This document shows, piece after piece, positions 41,089-48,841 of a stretch of DNA of 64,000 nucleotides. The notes beneath the pieces are model-generated. The model searched no databases, was not told the DNA's origin, and was given only the letters and a program-made list of their open reading frames with translations. The stretch is from Streptomyces subrutilus. Lineage in GTDB: Bacteria > Actinomycetota > Actinomycetes > Streptomycetales > Streptomycetaceae. How positions within the stretch are numbered: the stretch's first letter is position 1; the number at the start of each line of letters is the position of its first letter. The position numbers and the translations under genes were made by a program. Where the stretch lies: assembly GCF_008704535.1 (NCBI RefSeq), contig NZ_CP023701.1:806001-870000 (forward strand). Direction: 5' to 3'.

Positions 41089-41175
41089 ATGACGCTCACC
41101 ACTTCGCCCGTCAGCGGCAACGCGCCCGACAACTGCGTCGGCAGCGTCCCGTCCGTCCCGGGCTGCGTGGCCTGA
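41089..41175 (+). CDS. Possible 28-residue peptide
   Basis: ATG to TGA, ending DNCVGSVPSVPGCVA, with two cysteines 11 residues apart that could close a loop. It lies between the Ala-rich exported protein and the terminator. No ribosome site of note (CACG before the ATG) and no known family. Offered only because the stop sits neatly before the terminator. Confidence 0.2.
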   Translation: MTLTTSPVSGNAPDNCVGSVPSVPGCVA

Positions 41176-41181
41176 CTCCCC

Positions 41182-41217
41182 CGGCGGGGCACCCGGCTCG
41201 GGCCGGGTGCCCCGCCG
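41182..41217. terminator. Strong bidirectional terminator
   Basis: CGGCGGGGCACCCGGC pairs perfectly with GCCGGGTGCCCCGCCG (16 base pairs) over a 4-base TCGG loop. It serves the plus-strand gene before it and the minus-strand VOC gene ending at 41224. Confidence 0.8.
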
Positions 41218-41223
41218 TCGCGG

Positions 41224-41622
41224 TCAGCGGGCGGACCTCTCGACCGCGGCCGGGGTGACGGGAGTGAAGAAGTTCACGAGGTTGCCGTCGGGGTCGCGGA
41301 AGAGCAGGGCTCGGTTGCCCCAGGGCATCGTGGTGGGCTCGTTGACGAAGTCCTCCACGAAGCCGCTCAGGTTCCGGTGCACGCCGTCCACGTCGTCGAC
41401 GCGGAACTCCACGATGACGCTGTGGTTGTCGGCCGGGCGGGCGGAGCCGGGTGCGAACAGCGGCACGGTGCGGGTGCCGGCGACGGCGAGGGTGGCCGAG
41501 GCGGTCCTCAGCTCGGCGAAGTCCTCGGTGAACCAGCTCGCCCGCACGCCGGTGGCGCGCTCGTAGAAGGCGACGAGGCGGGCGACGTCGCCCGTGATGA
41601 TGCGGACCGAGACGAAATCCAT
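41224..41622 (-). CDS. VOC-family (glyoxalase/dioxygenase-fold) protein
   Basis: 132 residues. Two beta-alpha-beta3 modules: VSVRIITGDVARLVAFYERA in the first, VEFRVDDVDGVHRNL and ALLFRDPDGNLVNFFTPV in the second. It could be a glyoxalase, thiol transferase, dioxygenase or binding (resistance) protein. It faces the divergent WYL regulator across a shared palindrome, so it is the likely target of that regulator. Confidence 0.82.
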   Translation of the reverse strand: MDFVSVRIITGDVARLVAFYERATGVRASWFTEDFAELRTASATLAVAGTRTVPLFAPGSARPADNHSVIVEFRVDDVDGVHRNLSGFVEDFVNEPTTMPWGNRALLFRDPDGNLVNFFTPVTPAAVERSAR

Positions 41623-41676
41623 GGTGTTCTCCTGCCGGATGGGCGTAGCGAAGCTCTCGATCGCACGCTACGAGCG

Positions 41677-41701
41677 ATACCGGACGGAATCCGCCCGGTA
41701 T
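41677..41701. promoter_or_regulatory. 25-base near-perfect palindrome between VOC and WYL genes
   Basis: Outer arms ATACCGG and CCGGTAT and inner arms CGGA/TCCG pair around one central A with a single mismatched pair. A second inverted repeat, CGTAGCG/CGCTACG (41644-41650, 41666-41672), lies beside it. Confidence 0.65.
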
Positions 41702-41719
41702 GCGCGAGACACTTCCGGC

Positions 41720-42730
41720 ATGCCCTCACCGAACGACCGGCCGCCCGGCCGACCCACCACCCGTGTGCTCACCCTGCTGGAACTGCTGCAGTCCGGTGGT
41801 GTCCGGACCGTGGCCGAGCTGGCCGACCGCCTCGGGGTCGACGAGCGGACGGTGCGCCGGTACGTCGGCCACCTGCTCGACCTCGACGTGCCCGTCGAGT
41901 CCGTCCGCGGCCGCTACGGCGGCTACCGGCTCGCGCCCGGCTACCGCGTGCCCCCGCTCATGCTGAGCGACGACGAGGCGCTGGCCGTCCTGCTCGGCCT
42001 GGTCGCGGGGCAGCGCGCGGGCCTGATGACGGCCGCGGGCACGGCGGGCGAGACGGCGGCGGCCAAGATCCGGCGGGTGCTGCCCGAGCGGCTCGGCCGC
42101 AGGCTGGACGCCCTGCTGGCCTCGCTCGCCTTCACCGCGCCGCCCGTCGAGACGGCGGCGCCGCAGAACACGGTCCTGCTCGCGATCGCGGACGCCGTGC
42201 GCCACCACCGCCCGGTCTCGATCCGGTACACCGCCGCCGACGGCCGTTCCGGCGAGCGCACGCTGCACCCGTACGGACTCGTGGCCCACTCCGGCAGGTG
42301 GTACGTGACGGGCGCCGATCCCGCGATCGGCGAGAACCGCACGTTCCGCCTGGACCGCATCGCCGGTGCCCGGACGCTGCCCGGCGTGTTCGAGCCGCCC
42401 GCCGGGTTCGACCCCGCCGAGCACCTGCTGACGGGGCTCGCGACCGCTCCGTACCGCCACGAGGTGACCGTGCGCGTCCAGGCCACGGCCGAGCAGGTCC
42501 GCGCCCGGCTTCCCGCCGGCATCGCGATCGTGCGGGAGGGCCCGTCCGGGAGCGGTGCGGGATGGTCCCGGGTCGACCTGCGGGCGGAGCGGCTCGACTG
42601 GCTGCCGGCGGTAATGGCCTCGCTCGACCGGCCGTTCCTCATCGAACGGCCGGACGAACTCCGGGGTCTCGTCGAGGCGTTCGCGAGCGGCCTGGCCGAC
42701 TCCGCCCGGCGCCGGCCGCCTCCCGCGTGA
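41720..42730 (+). CDS. YafY/WYL-family transcriptional regulator
   Basis: 336 residues. N-terminal HTH: RVLTLLELLQSGGVRTVAEL, ADRLGVDERTVRRYVGHL, then SVRGRYGGYRLAPGYRVPPL. The WYL ligand domain spans about 135-230 (IRYTAADGRSGERTLHPYGL, HSGRWYVTGADP) and is followed by the WCX dimer domain. The start was set at ATG 41720, after the palindrome. WYL proteins sense nucleotides or metabolites, and this one probably represses or activates the divergent VOC gene. Confidence 0.87.
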   Translation: MPSPNDRPPGRPTTRVLTLLELLQSGGVRTVAELADRLGVDERTVRRYVGHLLDLDVPVESVRGRYGGYRLAPGYRVPPLMLSDDEALAVLLGLVAGQRAGLMTAAGTAGETAAAKIRRVLPERLGRRLDALLASLAFTAPPVETAAPQNTVLLAIADAVRHHRPVSIRYTAADGRSGERTLHPYGLVAHSGRWYVTGADPAIGENRTFRLDRIAGARTLPGVFEPPAGFDPAEHLLTGLATAPYRHEVTVRVQATAEQVRARLPAGIAIVREGPSGSGAGWSRVDLRAERLDWLPAVMASLDRPFLIERPDELRGLVEAFASGLADSARRRPPPA

Positions 42731-42778
42731 CGGTCGCGCGGGCGCGCCCGGGCCGGCCAGGACTCCGGCCGGCACGGC

Positions 42779-43582
42779 TCATCCGGCCCGGTGGTCGCTG
42801 CCGGGCGCGAGCTCGCGCACCGCGTCGGCGACCGCCCGGAAGTCCTTGCGCAGGATCTTCGAGTGGTTGCTCGCGACCTTGGCGCTGATCCGGATGTGGG
42901 GGTTGCGGGCGAGCACCGGGTCCAGGTTGGAGCGGATCTGCTCCATCAGCTCCGGGTCGCCGCCCAGGTTGCCGCCGGTGGCGAGCACGTACCGGGTGGG
43001 TACGTCCACCCGGTCGAGGACCGGGCCGAGGGCGGCGGGCGCACAGAGCTCGTTGCTCTCGATGTTGATCTCGGCGTGCTGCTCGGCGCTCATGCGGGCG
43101 GCCAGGCCGAGGGGGCGGGCGAGGGGGAACAGCGGGCTCAGCCGCCGGAACAGCCTGCGGATCTGCGCCCGGGCGGCGTCGTCGAGCCACTCGTGCGGCA
43201 GGGCGCCGTCCACGGACACGGCACCCGCGGCGCGGCCCTGGTTCCGGGCCGCCCAGTGCACGGCGATCATCGCGCCGTAGGACCAGCCCACCAGGATCGG
43301 CCGGTGCACGCTCCGGGCGGTGAGGACGGCGTCGAGGTCGCGGAGGCACGCCTCGAAGGAGTAGTCCGTGGCGCGCCGGGACGTGCCGCGGGCCCGCTCG
43401 TCGTAGGTGATGTGCCGGTAGCCGGGGCCGAGGTCGGCGATGACGCGCCGCCAGTGAGACTGGTCCGCGTACGAGCCGTTGAGGTAGACCACGGGCCGGC
43501 CGGGGCCGCCGGTGTCGGTCACGGCGAGCGCGGTGTCGTCGATCGGCACCATTCCGGTCCAGGCGGCGGGGGTGAGGGCCAT
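42779..43582 (-). CDS. Alpha/beta hydrolase
   Basis: 267 residues from ATG 43582. The fold starts VVYLNGSYADQSHWR, then ITYDERARGTS, nucleophile elbow VGWSYGAM. The C-terminal His region is less clear; SAKVASNHSKILRKDFRAV has the expected His. The frame continues open to an ATG at 43795 with GAAGGA before it, but that stretch is Arg/Pro-rich and unlike the family, so I take 43582. The upstream region has CGTTGC repeats, so expression is probably regulated. Confidence 0.8.
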   Translation of the reverse strand: MALTPAAWTGMVPIDDTALAVTDTGGPGRPVVYLNGSYADQSHWRRVIADLGPGYRHITYDERARGTSRRATDYSFEACLRDLDAVLTARSVHRPILVGWSYGAMIAVHWAARNQGRAAGAVSVDGALPHEWLDDAARAQIRRLFRRLSPLFPLARPLGLAARMSAEQHAEINIESNELCAPAALGPVLDRVDVPTRYVLATGGNLGGDPELMEQIRSNLDPVLARNPHIRISAKVASNHSKILRKDFRAVADAVRELAPGSDHRAG

Positions 43583-44070
43583 GGTTCGTCTTCTTCCGGT
43601 GTAGGAGGTGCGTCGGGGCGGGGGCTGGATCGATGTGGCCGACCGTGGTGCGGCGCAGGATGTGGCCACGGGCCGCGGACGGGCTGCGTCGCGTCGCGCG
43701 TCAGAAGCTGCGGGCGGTGGTCTCGAAGGTCTGCACGGTGTGCTCCCGGCTACTGGTCGCTTCCGCTTTCTGACAGTTGAAACGCTACGTTGCATTCAAA
43801 GATCCTTCAATACAATCGTTGCGTAGAATCGCCATCTGTGCAGGCCAGGCGCGATTAATCGTTGCGATGGATCAGAAGCTAACGCAACGTCAGTCCATCG
43901 TTCGTTGCAACAAGATGAGAGTGAACGCAAGCGGGCGCCGGGTGGGCCCGGGGGCCGGGCGGGTGGCGAGTTCCGGCGTAGCCCTTGACCCGTATGGTCC
44001 AGACCAATAGTTTCCGGCATGCACCGCGCACGCGCTCACGCCCCGTCCCCCGCATCCGCAAAGGAAGCCC
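43583..44070. other. Divergent intergenic region with CGTTGC motif array
   Basis: No confident gene in 488 bases. Bases 43770-43920 are markedly AT-rich for this genome and hold five CGTTGC motifs: 43788, 43817, 43860 and 43903 on the plus strand, and 43884 on the minus strand. The chitinase promoter lies at 43985-44013. Confidence 0.6.
43985..44013 (+). promoter_or_regulatory. Chitinase promoter with embedded DasR-like site
   Basis: TTGACC (43985-43990), 17-base spacer, TAGTTT (44008-44013). The spacer contains TGGTCCAGACCA (43995-44006), close to the DasR/chitinase operator core TGGTCTAGACCA, so repressor binding would cover the promoter. Confidence 0.75.
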
Positions 44071-45414
44071 ATGCGCCGCAGCATGCTCGGCCGGCTGGCC
44101 GTCGCCGCCTGCTCCCTCTCCCTGCTGACCGCCTTCGCGCCCGCCGCCGAGGCGGGCAGTGCGGGCAGTGGCGGATCGGGAGGCCACGACCGCTCGTACA
44201 AGAAGGTCGGCTACTTCACCCAGTGGGGCGTCTACGGACGGGACTTCCAGGTCAAGGACCTGGAGACGAACGGCAGCGCCGGCAAGCTCACCCACATCAA
44301 CTACGCCTTCGGCAACGTCAGCGCCGACGGCAAGTGCTTCACCGGCAACGTCCCCGGCGAGGCCGACGCCTGGGCCGACTACGCCCGCCCCCTCGACGCG
44401 GCCGGCTCCGTCGACGGCGTGGCCGACACCTGGGACCAGCCGCTCGCCGGCAACTTCAACCAGCTGCGCGAACTCAAGGCCAAGCACCCCGGCCTCAAGG
44501 TGCTGATCTCGCTGGGCGGTTGGAGCTGGTCCACGCACTTCTCGGACGCCGCGCTCACCCCGGCCTCCCGCAAGGCCTTCGTCTCCTCCTGCATCGACCT
44601 GTACATCAAGGGCAACCTGCCGCAGGACGGGACCCGGGGCGGCGCAGGTGCGGCCGCCGGCCTCTTCGACGGCATCGACCTCGACTGGGAGTGGCCCGGC
44701 TCGGAGGGCGACGCGGACACCACCTACCGCCCCGAGGACCGGCGCAACTTCACCGAGCTGGTCAAGGAGTTCCGCACCCAGCTCGACGCCCACGCCAAGA
44801 GCGTGAAGAAGAAGTCGAAGTACGAGCTGACGGCCTTCGTGCCGACGGCCCCCGCCAAGATCGACGCGGGCTTCGACGTCCGCCGCATCATGCGCGACCT
44901 CGACTTCGTGAACCTCCAGGGCTACGACTTCCACGTCTCCGGCGAGAAGAAGACCGCCCAGCAGTCCGCGCTCCGCGCCCGCGACGACTTCAGCGTCGAC
45001 GGCACGGTCGAGGCGTGGAAGCGCCGGGGCGCGCCCGCGCACAAGCTCGTGGTGGGCATGCCCTTCTACGGGCAGGGCTGGACGGGCGTCACCGGTGGCG
45101 GCGACGGGCTGGGGCAGCCGGCCGCGGGCCCGGCCCCTGCCACCTGGGCCGCGGGGTACGAGGACTACAAGGAGCTGAAGAAGCTCGCCGACTCGGGCAC
45201 CTACCAGGTGCACCGCGACCGGCGCGGCGGTCACGCCTGGCTGTTCGACGGCACCACGCTCTGGACGTACGACGACCCCCAGGTGCTGCGCCAGAAGGGC
45301 GGCTACGTCCGTGACGAGGGGCTCGGCGGCGCCATGTTCTGGTCGCTGGACGGGGACACCGCCGACGGCGAGCTGCTCGGCGCCGTGGACCGCGGCCTGC
45401 GCGGCGGCCGCTGA
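44071..45414 (+). CDS. Secreted GH18 chitinase
   Basis: 447 residues; AAAGGAAG before the ATG. Sec signal MRRSMLGRLAVAACSLSLLT ending AAEA. It is a single GH18 barrel: KVGYFTQWGVYGRDF, HINYAFGN, VLISLGGWSWS, and catalytic FDGIDLDWEWPG (DxxDxDxE complete), with the chitinase insertion domain and GAMFWSLDGD at the end. No chitin-binding or fibronectin domain is present, so it is a catalytic-domain-only enzyme. It cuts chitin outside the cell. The DasR-like operator in the promoter predicts induction by chito-oligosaccharides. Confidence 0.93.
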   Translation: MRRSMLGRLAVAACSLSLLTAFAPAAEAGSAGSGGSGGHDRSYKKVGYFTQWGVYGRDFQVKDLETNGSAGKLTHINYAFGNVSADGKCFTGNVPGEADAWADYARPLDAAGSVDGVADTWDQPLAGNFNQLRELKAKHPGLKVLISLGGWSWSTHFSDAALTPASRKAFVSSCIDLYIKGNLPQDGTRGGAGAAAGLFDGIDLDWEWPGSEGDADTTYRPEDRRNFTELVKEFRTQLDAHAKSVKKKSKYELTAFVPTAPAKIDAGFDVRRIMRDLDFVNLQGYDFHVSGEKKTAQQSALRARDDFSVDGTVEAWKRRGAPAHKLVVGMPFYGQGWTGVTGGGDGLGQPAAGPAPATWAAGYEDYKELKKLADSGTYQVHRDRRGGHAWLFDGTTLWTYDDPQVLRQKGGYVRDEGLGGAMFWSLDGDTADGELLGAVDRGLRGGR

Positions 45415-45454
45415 CCGGCCCACCGGCCCCCGGACCCGGGGGCCCTTGCAGACC

Positions 45455-45550
45455 GGCGCCGCCGGGCCGCGCAGACCGACCCGGCCCGGCGGCGCCCACC
45501 ACGTGCGCCCCCGCCCGCCGGCCGACGGGCCCCGCGGCCCGTCGGCCGGC
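45455..45550. terminator. Two back-to-back hairpins between chitinase and kdgK
   Basis: First: GGCGCCGCCGGGCCG (45455-45469) with CGGCCCGGCGGCGCC (45482-45496). Second: GCCGGCCGACGGGCC (45517-45531) with GGCCCGTCGGCCGGC (45536-45550), touching the kdgK stop codon. Both have 15 perfect pairs, one for each convergent gene. Confidence 0.8.
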
Positions 45551-46662
45551 TACGCCGGGCCCGCCTCGCCGTGCGTCGTGCGGTGGGCGGCGGCCAGGGA
45601 CGTCGTCGCGGTGAAGGCGGGGACGTGTCCGGTGCCGCCGCGGCCCGAGACCGAGAGGGAGGCGGCGGCCATGCCGTACGCCACCGCGTCCTCCAGGCGG
45701 TCGCCGAGGGCGAGGCGGGCCGTGGTGGTGCCCGTGAAGCAGTCCCCGGCGCCCGTCGCGTCGACGGGGGCCGGGTTGACCGGTACGGGCAGGTACCTGG
45801 TGCGGTCGCCGTCGTCCAGGAGCAGCCGGTCGGCGCCCGCGGTGACCGCCACCGTACGGGCGCCCAGCGCGCGGTAGCGGGTGGCGGCGGTGGGCGGGTC
45901 GGCGGTGTCGACCAGGGCGAGCGCGTCGGCGGGGCAGGAGGTCTTGAGCAGCCCGGTCAACGGGGCGATCCGGGCCAGGAGCTCCCTGGCCTCGGCCCGA
46001 CTGGTCAGCCGGGAGCGGAAGTTGGGGTCGTAGGAGACGTGGCCGCCGGCCCCGTGCACGGTACGGGCGGCGGCCAGCACGGCGTCGCGGCTGCCGGGCG
46101 AGAGCGCACCGGTGATGCCGCTGGTGATGAGGGCCTTGGCGCCGGTCAGCAGGGACCGCCACGACTCGACGTGGGCGGGCGACAGGGTGGAGCCGGCGCT
46201 GTGGGTGCGCCAGTAGACGAACTCGCGGTCGCCCTCGGTGTCGGAGCCGAGCAGGTAGGCGCCGTTGGGGCGCGGGGAGCGGCGGACGTGGGTGACGTCG
46301 ACGCCGAGTTCGGCGGCCCGGCGCAGCAGCGGGACGCTGAGTTCGTCCTCGCCGACGACGGCGAGCAGCGCGGTGCGGGCCCCGGCGGCGGCCGCGGCGG
46401 CGGCCGCGTTGAGGGCGTCGCCGGAGTAGGAGAGGCGGGCGCCGGTGCCGTCGGCGGCCGCGCGCAGGGTGGTGTCGGCGTGGACCTCGACGAGGACCTC
46501 GCCGAGCACGAGCACGTCGTACCGCGTCGGACCCGCCGCGCCCGCCGTCCCGTTCGCCGCCGGCACCGTCGCGCTTCCGTTCGCCGGCACCGTCGCCGTC
46601 CCGTTCGGCAGCGGCACCGGCTTCCGCACCGACATTCGCCCCGCTGCCGTCGCGTCCGTCAC
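45550..46662 (-). CDS. kdgK: 2-keto-3-deoxygluconate kinase (PfkB family)
   Basis: About 370 residues. GTG at 46662 overlaps the aldolase stop (GTGA). An N-terminal low-complexity lead (about 35 residues, NGTATVPANGSATVP) is coded by a 24-27-base imperfect repeat. The PfkB body has VLVLGEVLVEVHAD, SGDALNAAAAAAAAGARTAL and the ATP/anion-hole signature PVDATGAGDCFTGT. It phosphorylates KDG to KDPG, the substrate of the adjacent aldolase. Together they complete the lower semi-phosphorylative Entner-Doudoroff/uronate route. The IclR gene across the promoter is the likely regulator. Confidence 0.85.
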   Translation of the reverse strand: MTDATAAGRMSVRKPVPLPNGTATVPANGSATVPAANGTAGAAGPTRYDVLVLGEVLVEVHADTTLRAAADGTGARLSYSGDALNAAAAAAAAGARTALLAVVGEDELSVPLLRRAAELGVDVTHVRRSPRPNGAYLLGSDTEGDREFVYWRTHSAGSTLSPAHVESWRSLLTGAKALITSGITGALSPGSRDAVLAAARTVHGAGGHVSYDPNFRSRLTSRAEARELLARIAPLTGLLKTSCPADALALVDTADPPTAATRYRALGARTVAVTAGADRLLLDDGDRTRYLPVPVNPAPVDATGAGDCFTGTTTARLALGDRLEDAVAYGMAAASLSVSGRGGTGHVPAFTATTSLAAAHRTTHGEAGPA

Positions 46663-47351
46663 GGCCGCTTCCCCGGCGCCGCGTCCGGCCGGCCGGGAGC
46701 GGCCGCGGTCGCGGCCGCCGCGTCGCCCTCGCAGGCGGCGCAGCAGGGGCCGGCCAGTTCCGCGAAGACGGCGGCCAGTTCGCCGGGGTCGTCCGGCAGC
46801 CCGCTCCCGATGCCGACCGCGGCCGCCCCCGCGGCCAGCCACACCGGGACCTCGGCGGGGCGGATGCCGCCGGTCGGGACGATCAGGGCCTCGGGCAGGA
46901 CCGCCTTGAGGGAGCGTATGAACTGCGGGCCGCCCACGTGGGCCGGGAAGACCTTGGCGGCGCCCGCGGACCGGGCGGCGGCGGCGACCTCACCAGGCGT
47001 GAACCCGCCCTCGATGAACACCGCCGAGCGCCGCTCCGCGACCTCGCGCACCTCGGGCGCCGGGTACGGCGAGACCAGGAAGGCCGCGCCCGCGGCCAGG
47101 GCGGTCTCGGCCTGTCGTGCGGTGGCGACGGTGCCGACCCCGACGACGGCGGACCGGCCCCGCGCGTCCGCGAGCGGGACGGTGCGGCGCACGGCTTCGG
47201 CCCAGCCGGGCGTCGTGGTCGTCAGCTCGACGGCCCGGCACCCCGCGGCGAGCAGGGCGGCGGCCCGGTGGACGGCCGCGTCGGCGTCGGGGCTGCGCAG
47301 TACCGGCAACAACCGCTGGGCGGTGATGACCGCGTACGGGTGGCAGGACAA
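46659..47351 (-). CDS. eda: KDPG/KHG aldolase
   Basis: 230 residues from a TTG start with GGGAGGG before it. Class I KDPG aldolase fold: ITAQRLLPVLRSPDAD, RAVELTTTTPGW (Glu), VGVGTVATARQAETALAAGA, Schiff-base Lys in AAKVFPAHVGGPQFI, and VPTGGIRPAEVPVWLAAGAA. It splits KDPG into pyruvate and glyceraldehyde 3-phosphate. A cysteine-containing tail (AGPCCAACEGDA) is unusual. First gene of a two-gene operon with kdgK. Confidence 0.87.
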   Translation of the reverse strand: MSCHPYAVITAQRLLPVLRSPDADAAVHRAAALLAAGCRAVELTTTTPGWAEAVRRTVPLADARGRSAVVGVGTVATARQAETALAAGAAFLVSPYPAPEVREVAERRSAVFIEGGFTPGEVAAAARSAGAAKVFPAHVGGPQFIRSLKAVLPEALIVPTGGIRPAEVPVWLAAGAAAVGIGSGLPDDPGELAAVFAELAGPCCAACEGDAAAATAAAPGRPDAAPGKRP

Positions 47352-47366
47352 GGGACCCTCCCGTTT

Positions 47367-47383
47367 GTTCCACGTAGTGGAAC
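47367..47383. promoter_or_regulatory. IclR/KdgR-type operator
   Basis: GTTCCAC-GTA-GTGGAAC, a perfect 7+3+7 palindrome, sits at the predicted transcript start of the aldolase operon, where a repressor would block it. The adjacent IclR protein is the expected binder. Confidence 0.75.
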
Positions 47384-47385
47384 GG

Positions 47386-47414
47386 AGTATCGTGTACTGG
47401 AACCAGTTGGTCTA
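47386..47414 (-). promoter_or_regulatory. Promoter of the eda-kdgK operon
   Basis: On the minus strand TAGACC (47414-47409), 17-base spacer, GATACT (47391-47386). The -35 box lies inside the palindrome GGTCTAGACC (47409-47418), which matches the DasR core. Confidence 0.6.
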
Positions 47415-47418
47415 GACC
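47408..47418. promoter_or_regulatory. DasR-like site between eda and the IclR gene
   Basis: TGGTCTAGACC, with a perfect 10-base palindromic core, overlaps the -35 box of the aldolase operon and lies 22 bases before the IclR start. Confidence 0.6.
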
Positions 47419-47439
47419 CTACACAGGCCGGGAGTTCTC

Positions 47440-48222
47440 GTGTCAACGAACGACGCTTCGGGTGCCGCCCGCGGCGGCCGTACCTCCGCCGCCGGCTCGG
47501 CCCTGGAGAAGTCGCTGCGCATCCTGGAGGCGGTCGCGGCGCCCGGCGGGCCGCACCGGCTGGCGGAGCTGACGGCGGCGGCGGCCGTGCCCAAGTCCAG
47601 CACCTACCGCATCCTGGCCTCCCTCGTCGAGCAGGGGTTCGTACGCCAGGACGCGGAGAGCCGCTACGGGGCGGGCCCGCGGCTGCGGGGGCTCGCCGCG
47701 CAGGTCAGCGGCGGCGAGCCGGCCAGCATCGGCGGCATCCTCGACGAGCTCCAGCAGGCCACCGGCCAGACGGTCCACCTCGCCCTGCGCAGCGGGGAGA
47801 CCATCACCTACATCCGGAAGCTGGAGAGCGACCAGCCCTTCCGCACGGCCTCCCGGGTGGGCATGCGGATGCCCCTGCACACGACCGCGATCGGCAAGAG
47901 CATCCTGGCCCACCTGCCCGACGAGGAGGTGCGCGCACTGGTCGCCGCCACCGGGCTCCCGGCGCGGACCCCGCGCACCCTGACCACGGGCCGGGCCCTG
48001 CGCGCCCAGTTGGCGCAGGTGCGCGCCCGCGGCTTCGCCGTGGACGACGAGGAGAACGAGCCGACGATCCGGTGCCTGGGTGCGGCGCTGCTGGACCCGG
48101 ACGGCCGTCCGATCGGCGGGGTCAGCATCACCACCGTCACCTTCCTGGTGTCCCGCGAGGAGATCGAGGCGTACGCACCCGCCCTGCGCACGGCCACGGA
48201 GTCGCTGGCCCCGCTGCTGTGA
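47440..48222 (+). CDS. IclR-family regulator (KdgR-like)
   Basis: 260 residues from GTG 47440 (GGGAG upstream). The N-terminal winged HTH has SALEKSLRILEAVAAPGG, LAELTAAAAVPKSSTYRILA, LVEQGFVRQD. The effector domain has HLALRSGETITYIRKLESDQ, RVGMRMPLHTTAIGKSILAH and ENEPTIRCLGAALLDPDGRP. Divergent from eda-kdgK, with a palindrome of the IclR type in between, so it most likely represses that operon until KDG or a related acid accumulates. Confidence 0.88.
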   Translation: MSTNDASGAARGGRTSAAGSALEKSLRILEAVAAPGGPHRLAELTAAAAVPKSSTYRILASLVEQGFVRQDAESRYGAGPRLRGLAAQVSGGEPASIGGILDELQQATGQTVHLALRSGETITYIRKLESDQPFRTASRVGMRMPLHTTAIGKSILAHLPDEEVRALVAATGLPARTPRTLTTGRALRAQLAQVRARGFAVDDEENEPTIRCLGAALLDPDGRPIGGVSITTVTFLVSREEIEAYAPALRTATESLAPLL

Positions 48223-48223
48223 C

Positions 48224-48810
48224 GCCGGCCCGGACCCGGAGCACCGCCCACGCCACCCCCACGCCCGCGGCCAGCGCGCCCGCGGCCCCCAGCCGTCCGG
48301 CACCCCGACGCTGTGCGCGCCGGCCGTGTCGGTGATCCGTCCGGCGAGCCGGTCGTCGGTCGGCGAGGTCAGCAGGAAGCCGAGTCCCCTGCCGGCGAGC
48401 CCGATCACCACGCCGAGCCGCAGCGCCCAGGTCAGCGCCCGGTCCGCGAGGGGCCGGCGCCACAGGACGAGCGCCATGACCAGCGTGGCGAGCCAGAGCA
48501 CGACCACGGTCGCCCCCATCACGCCGAACAGCGCCCCGTCCGGCGGGGTTTCGTGGTTGAAGTGGCTGCGCCTGCCCCGCACCGCCTGGCCCGTGATCAC
48601 GGCCATCTCGGCCACGGCGCCGACGACCACCACGATGCCGGCCCACCAGCCGGTCCTGCGCCACCGTGTCGGCAGCGAGTACGTCCAGGCCAGGGTGAGC
48701 GCGTAGGCCGTGAAGGAGACCGAGAACTTGAACGGCTTGTGCCGGATCGGTGAGCCGCCGAGCACCCGGTCGTCCACGATCGGCCCCGCCACCGAGACCA
48801 GGGCCGGCAC
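48224..48810 (-). pseudogene. Disrupted membrane-protein gene
   Basis: On the minus strand a coherent membrane protein reads from about 48810: FSVSFTAYALTLAWTYSLPT, WWAGIVVVVGAVAEMAVITG, VMGATVVVLWLATLVMALVL, TWALRLGVVIGLAGRGLGFL, to TAGAHSVGVPD near 48310. The same frame then becomes nonsense. A hydrophobic helix (LGAAGALAAGVGVAWAVLRV) continues in another frame to about 48230. The 5' end is also abrupt, without a ribosome site. I read it as a truncated, frameshifted remnant. Confidence 0.6.
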
Positions 48811-48841
48811 GCCCCTCAGCGCCGCGCATCCTCTTTGCGCG

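Noticed and set aside
43583-43795. N-terminal extension of the hydrolase to an ATG at 43795
   Set aside because: The ATG has a ribosome-like GAAGGA, but the added 71 residues are Arg/Pro/Ser-rich and unlike any alpha/beta hydrolase N-terminus.
43777-44010. Plus-strand small frame in the CGTTGC region
   Set aside because: It starts in AT-rich promoter sequence, has no ribosome site and ends inside the chitinase promoter.
47443-48810. 1.4-kb minus-strand frame covering the IclR gene
   Set aside because: Only the first about 165 residues look like a membrane protein; the rest is the antisense of IclR. I kept only the remnant part as a pseudogene.
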